Shown: positions 5,714 to 8,085 of the stretch, in pieces | Layout: each line of letters opens with the position of its first letter | Numbering within the stretch: position 1 is the stretch's first letter | Assembly (NCBI RefSeq): GCF_009711475.1 | Contig: NZ_SMMD01000780.1 | Location: 1-8,085, forward strand | Direction: 5' to 3' | DNA from: Fulvivirga aurantia | Lineage (GTDB): Bacteria; Bacteroidota; Bacteroidia; Cytophagales; Cyclobacteriaceae | Length of the DNA: 8,085 nucleotides | Position numbers and translations under genes: made by a program | Notes under the pieces: generated by a model | The model's input: the letters and a program-made list of their open reading frames with translations, nothing else | Told to the model about the DNA's origin: nothing | The model's database searches: none

Positions 5714-8085
5714 TTATGATAATTCTATCACGGTAATACCTGCCCCACCATGATCTATGTGCTCGTCATGCATGGAGGTAATGTATGGCGCTCCTTTTAA
5801 ATGTTGGCGAATCATATCTTTCAAGATGCCATTTCCCTTACCATGTAGAATCTTCACTTCGTTGGCACTAAACAAAAGTGCATCATCAATAAACTTATCC
5901 ACCATTGGCAAGGCTTCTTCTCCTCGTTTTCCCCTCAAATCTAATGTGGTAGAGAAGTGAGCTCTTTTCTGAGCTAAATCCATGCTCTTACTCCGCTTTG
6001 GAGCATTCTTTATTTGTTTTGATTGCCTGTTAGAGATTTTATCTAATCGATTAAGTTTAATCATCGATTTGAGCGCTCCCATTTGTACTTCTGCATCTTT
6101 GCCTTTTATATCAAGCACCTTACCTACTACATCCTGATCTTTTAACTTTACCTGGTCTCCCACTTTAATCGGGCCTTCAATTACTTCTTGGGGCTTACCT
6201 AATCTTCTATCTTTGGTAGGTGTAACTTTTCCTTTGAGCTCTTCCAACCTTCCCCGAGCTTTCTTTGTCTCTGTTTTTTGTGCCTTATTCTCTTTTATAT
6301 GCCGTATAGTTTTTTCAATCTCACGATTGGTACGGCTCAATAAATCAGATGCTTCATTTTTAGCCTGAGCTATAATCTTTTTCTTATTAGTCTCCAGCTC
6401 TTCATACAGACGACTATATTTTTGTTCTAAACTTCTTGTGCGCTGCTCAGACGACTTCAATTCACGATCTCTTTGCTCAATCTGCTGTTGTTGTTTTTCT
6501 AACTTCAAAATGAGGTCGTCAACATCTACCTTTTTCTCTCCTATGGCTGACTTAGCATACTCTAACACATCTTTGTCTAAGCCTATCTTTCTCGATATTT
6601 CTAAAGAAAAAGAACTACCCGGCTTTCCAATTTCAAGCTCATATAATGGCTCAAGATTTTCCATATCAAACCTCATGGCACCATTTACAACCCCTTCGTG
6701 GTCTTCTGCATACAGTTTAATATTGCTGTAATGCGTAGTAATAACTCCCTGGCACTTTTTGAAAGCCAGTTTATCTAAGATTGCCTCAGCAATTGCCCCT
6801 CCAAACTGAGGGTCGGTGCCTGTACCAAACTCATCGATGAGAATGAGAGATTTACCTCCTGCATTAGACAAGAAGTACTTCATATTTGTAAGGTGCGAGC
6901 TATAGGTACTTAAATCGTTGTCAAGTGATTGCTCGTCTCCAATATCTATGAAAATGTCTTTATAGATACCTGCTTTGGTATTTTCTTCAACTGGTATGAG
7001 TAAACCGCACTGAAGCATATATTGAATTAATCCCACTGTTTTAAGACAAACAGACTTACCCCCGGCATTAGGACCAGAAATAATGACTAGTCTTTTGTCC
7101 TCATTCATGTTTATTGAGAGAGGAATTACTTTTCTATCTACCTTTTGGTAGGAGAGGTATAATAATGGATGCCTGGCTGAATTCCAGTCCACATAGGCAT
7201 TTTTACTCACCTCTGGCAGTACTGCCTCCATGTCTTGAGCAAGTAAGGCCTTGGCCCTAATAAAGTCAATTTTTGAAAGAAACCTATAACCCTTTTTAAT
7301 AGGCTCCAGGTTTAGTCTAATCAAATCTGTGAGCTCTGTCAGGATTTTAATTACTTCCCGCTTTTGCGCGTTTTCCAGTTCACGAAGCTCATTATTTCCT
7401 TCAAGTACATCAGTTGGCTCTATAAACACCGTTTGACCAGTAGAAGATTCATCATGAATGAAACCTTTAATTCTCCGCTTATACTCAGCAGCAATGGGAA
7501 TTACCATTCTCCCATCTCTCACTGTGAGCGAAGCACCGTCAGGTACATAGCCTGAGTTAACGGCCTCTCGGTAAATTCTATCAATAAGTTTTTTTACACG
7601 AGTATAACCAGCTTTTAGATTATTCCTGATTTTGGCAAGACCTGGGCTGGCATTGTCTTTGACCTCACCCTTCTTATCAATTTTAGTCTCAATGTTATCG
7701 ATTACTGAGTGGTCGAAATCGACAAATTTTACGAGCGCATGAAGTTGAGAATAAGTTTCTTTATGTTTCTCTAAAAAGCTCACACAACCACTGATGGCTT
7801 TGAGTGAATTTCCAATATCTAAAAGCTCTTGTTCAATTAAGAATGCACCTTCAGTTTTTGCTTTCTTAAGTGATTGAGATACATCAATAAAGTGATTGGT
7901 GGGAAAGGTTTCTTCAGACTGTATGATCTTCAGAAATTCATCCGTTTGTCCTAATAGTTTGATCACCAAGTCGTAGTCGGATGAAAACTGCATTTTGTCA
8001 ATCGCAGAAACACCTAAATTTGAAAGGCATTTCTCTTTTAACAACAACCTAACCTGATCTACACCGAGTTTTTGTTCTAAATTAT
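5714..8085 (-). CDS. mutS2: MutS2 ATPase with C-terminal Smr nuclease domain (5' end outside window)
   Basis: MutS2 is a MutS-family ATPase without the mismatch-recognition domain. It has been linked to suppression of recombination and, in Bacillus subtilis, to splitting collided ribosomes. The frame stays open to the right edge: before the TTG at 8047 it reads NLEQKLGVDQVRL, a normal MutS2 N-terminus, so the real start is only a few codons outside and 789 residues are visible. Numbered from that TTG, the core and clamp regions span about 1-310. Walker A is GPNAGGKS (325-332), Walker B LILIDEF (401-407), with GTGTDP after it and TTHYSN (437-442). A charged coiled coil covers about 505-605. 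A small beta region (about 625-670, IKVGDQVKLKD) resembles a KOW-like fold. The Smr domain (about 700-777) has LDLRG (702-706) and HGKGNGIL (735-742), where many homologues have HGKGTG. ATPase and nuclease motifs look intact. It is convergent with the lipoprotein gene, and its promoter is not in the window. Confidence 0.95.
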   Translation of the reverse strand, partial: NLEQKLGVDQVRLLLKEKCLSNLGVSAIDKMQFSSDYDLVIKLLGQTDEFLKIIQSEETFPTNHFIDVSQSLKKAKTEGAFLIEQELLDIGNSLKAISGCVSFLEKHKETYSQLHALVKFVDFDHSVIDNIETKIDKKGEVKDNASPGLAKIRNNLKAGYTRVKKLIDRIYREAVNSGYVPDGASLTVRDGRMVIPIAAEYKRRIKGFIHDESSTGQTVFIEPTDVLEGNNELRELENAQKREVIKILTELTDLIRLNLEPIKKGYRFLSKIDFIRAKALLAQDMEAVLPEVSKNAYVDWNSARHPLLYLSYQKVDRKVIPLSINMNEDKRLVIISGPNAGGKSVCLKTVGLIQYMLQCGLLIPVEENTKAGIYKDIFIDIGDEQSLDNDLSTYSSHLTNMKYFLSNAGGKSLILIDEFGTGTDPQFGGAIAEAILDKLAFKKCQGVITTHYSNIKLYAEDHEGVVNGAMRFDMENLEPLYELEIGKPGSSFSLEISRKIGLDKDVLEYAKSAIGEKKVDVDDLILKLEKQQQQIEQRDRELKSSEQRTRSLEQKYSRLYEELETNKKKIIAQAKNEASDLLSRTNREIEKTIRHIKENKAQKTETKKARGRLEELKGKVTPTKDRRLGKPQEVIEGPIKVGDQVKLKDQDVVGKVLDIKGKDAEVQMGALKSMIKLNRLDKISNRQSKQIKNAPKRSKSMDLAQKRAHFSTTLDLRGKRGEEALPMVDKFIDDALLFSANEVKILHGKGNGILKDMIRQHLKGAPYITSMHDEHIDHGGAGITVIELS

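Noticed and set aside
6438..6731. 97-codon open frame on the plus strand opposite mutS2
   Set aside because: It is antisense to the Walker B to coiled-coil part of MutS2. Its Ser- and Cys-rich translation is what the reverse of that sequence gives; no start signals are visible.
8045..8047. TTG at 8047 as the start of MutS2
   Set aside because: The frame continues to the window edge with typical MutS2 N-terminal residues (NLEQKLG), so the start lies outside the window.

Overview
This window looks like ordinary chromosomal DNA from a member of the Bacteroidota, most probably a marine-type Cytophagales bacterium. The evidence is AT-rich DNA, mostly weak Shine-Dalgarno sites, a TAnnTTTG-type promoter element, an LpxC-FabZ fusion typical of this phylum, and a lipoprotein whose mature end (CKKDDGGG) resembles the Bacteroidota surface-export signal. 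The species cannot be named from the sequence alone. I see no mobile element, CRISPR array, rRNA, tRNA or phage gene.

Left part (1-5041, + strand): five closely packed genes. They are a 5'-truncated HD-domain phosphohydrolase (SAMHD1/dGTPase-like), lpxD, a fused lpxC-fabZ, lpxA, and a stand-alone ABC ATPase. The gaps are 26 bp, -4 bp, -4 bp and 17 bp, with ATGA stop/start overlaps at lpxD/lpxC and lpxC-fabZ/lpxA, so this is probably one operon. LpxA, LpxC and LpxD carry out the first three steps of lipid A synthesis. FabZ dehydrates the 3-hydroxyacyl-ACP that LpxA and LpxD use as acyl donor, so the operon controls the branch point between outer-membrane lipid A and membrane phospholipid. The flanking HD protein and ABC ATPase have no obvious lipid A role.

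Middle (5042-5712): a 131-bp spacer with a good Bacteroidota -7 element leads into a small monocistronic lipoprotein gene of unknown function. It is followed by a perfect hairpin with A- and T-tracts that can end transcription in both directions.

Right part (5714-8085, - strand): mutS2, convergent with the lipoprotein gene and nearly complete; only its first few codons lie beyond the right edge.

Nothing here amounts to a new system. The points most worth a second look are the ABC ATPase with an apparent Asn in place of the switch histidine, an LpxD coil with a lost Arg and an apparent two-residue insertion, the uncharacterised surface-type lipoprotein, and the compact shared terminator.
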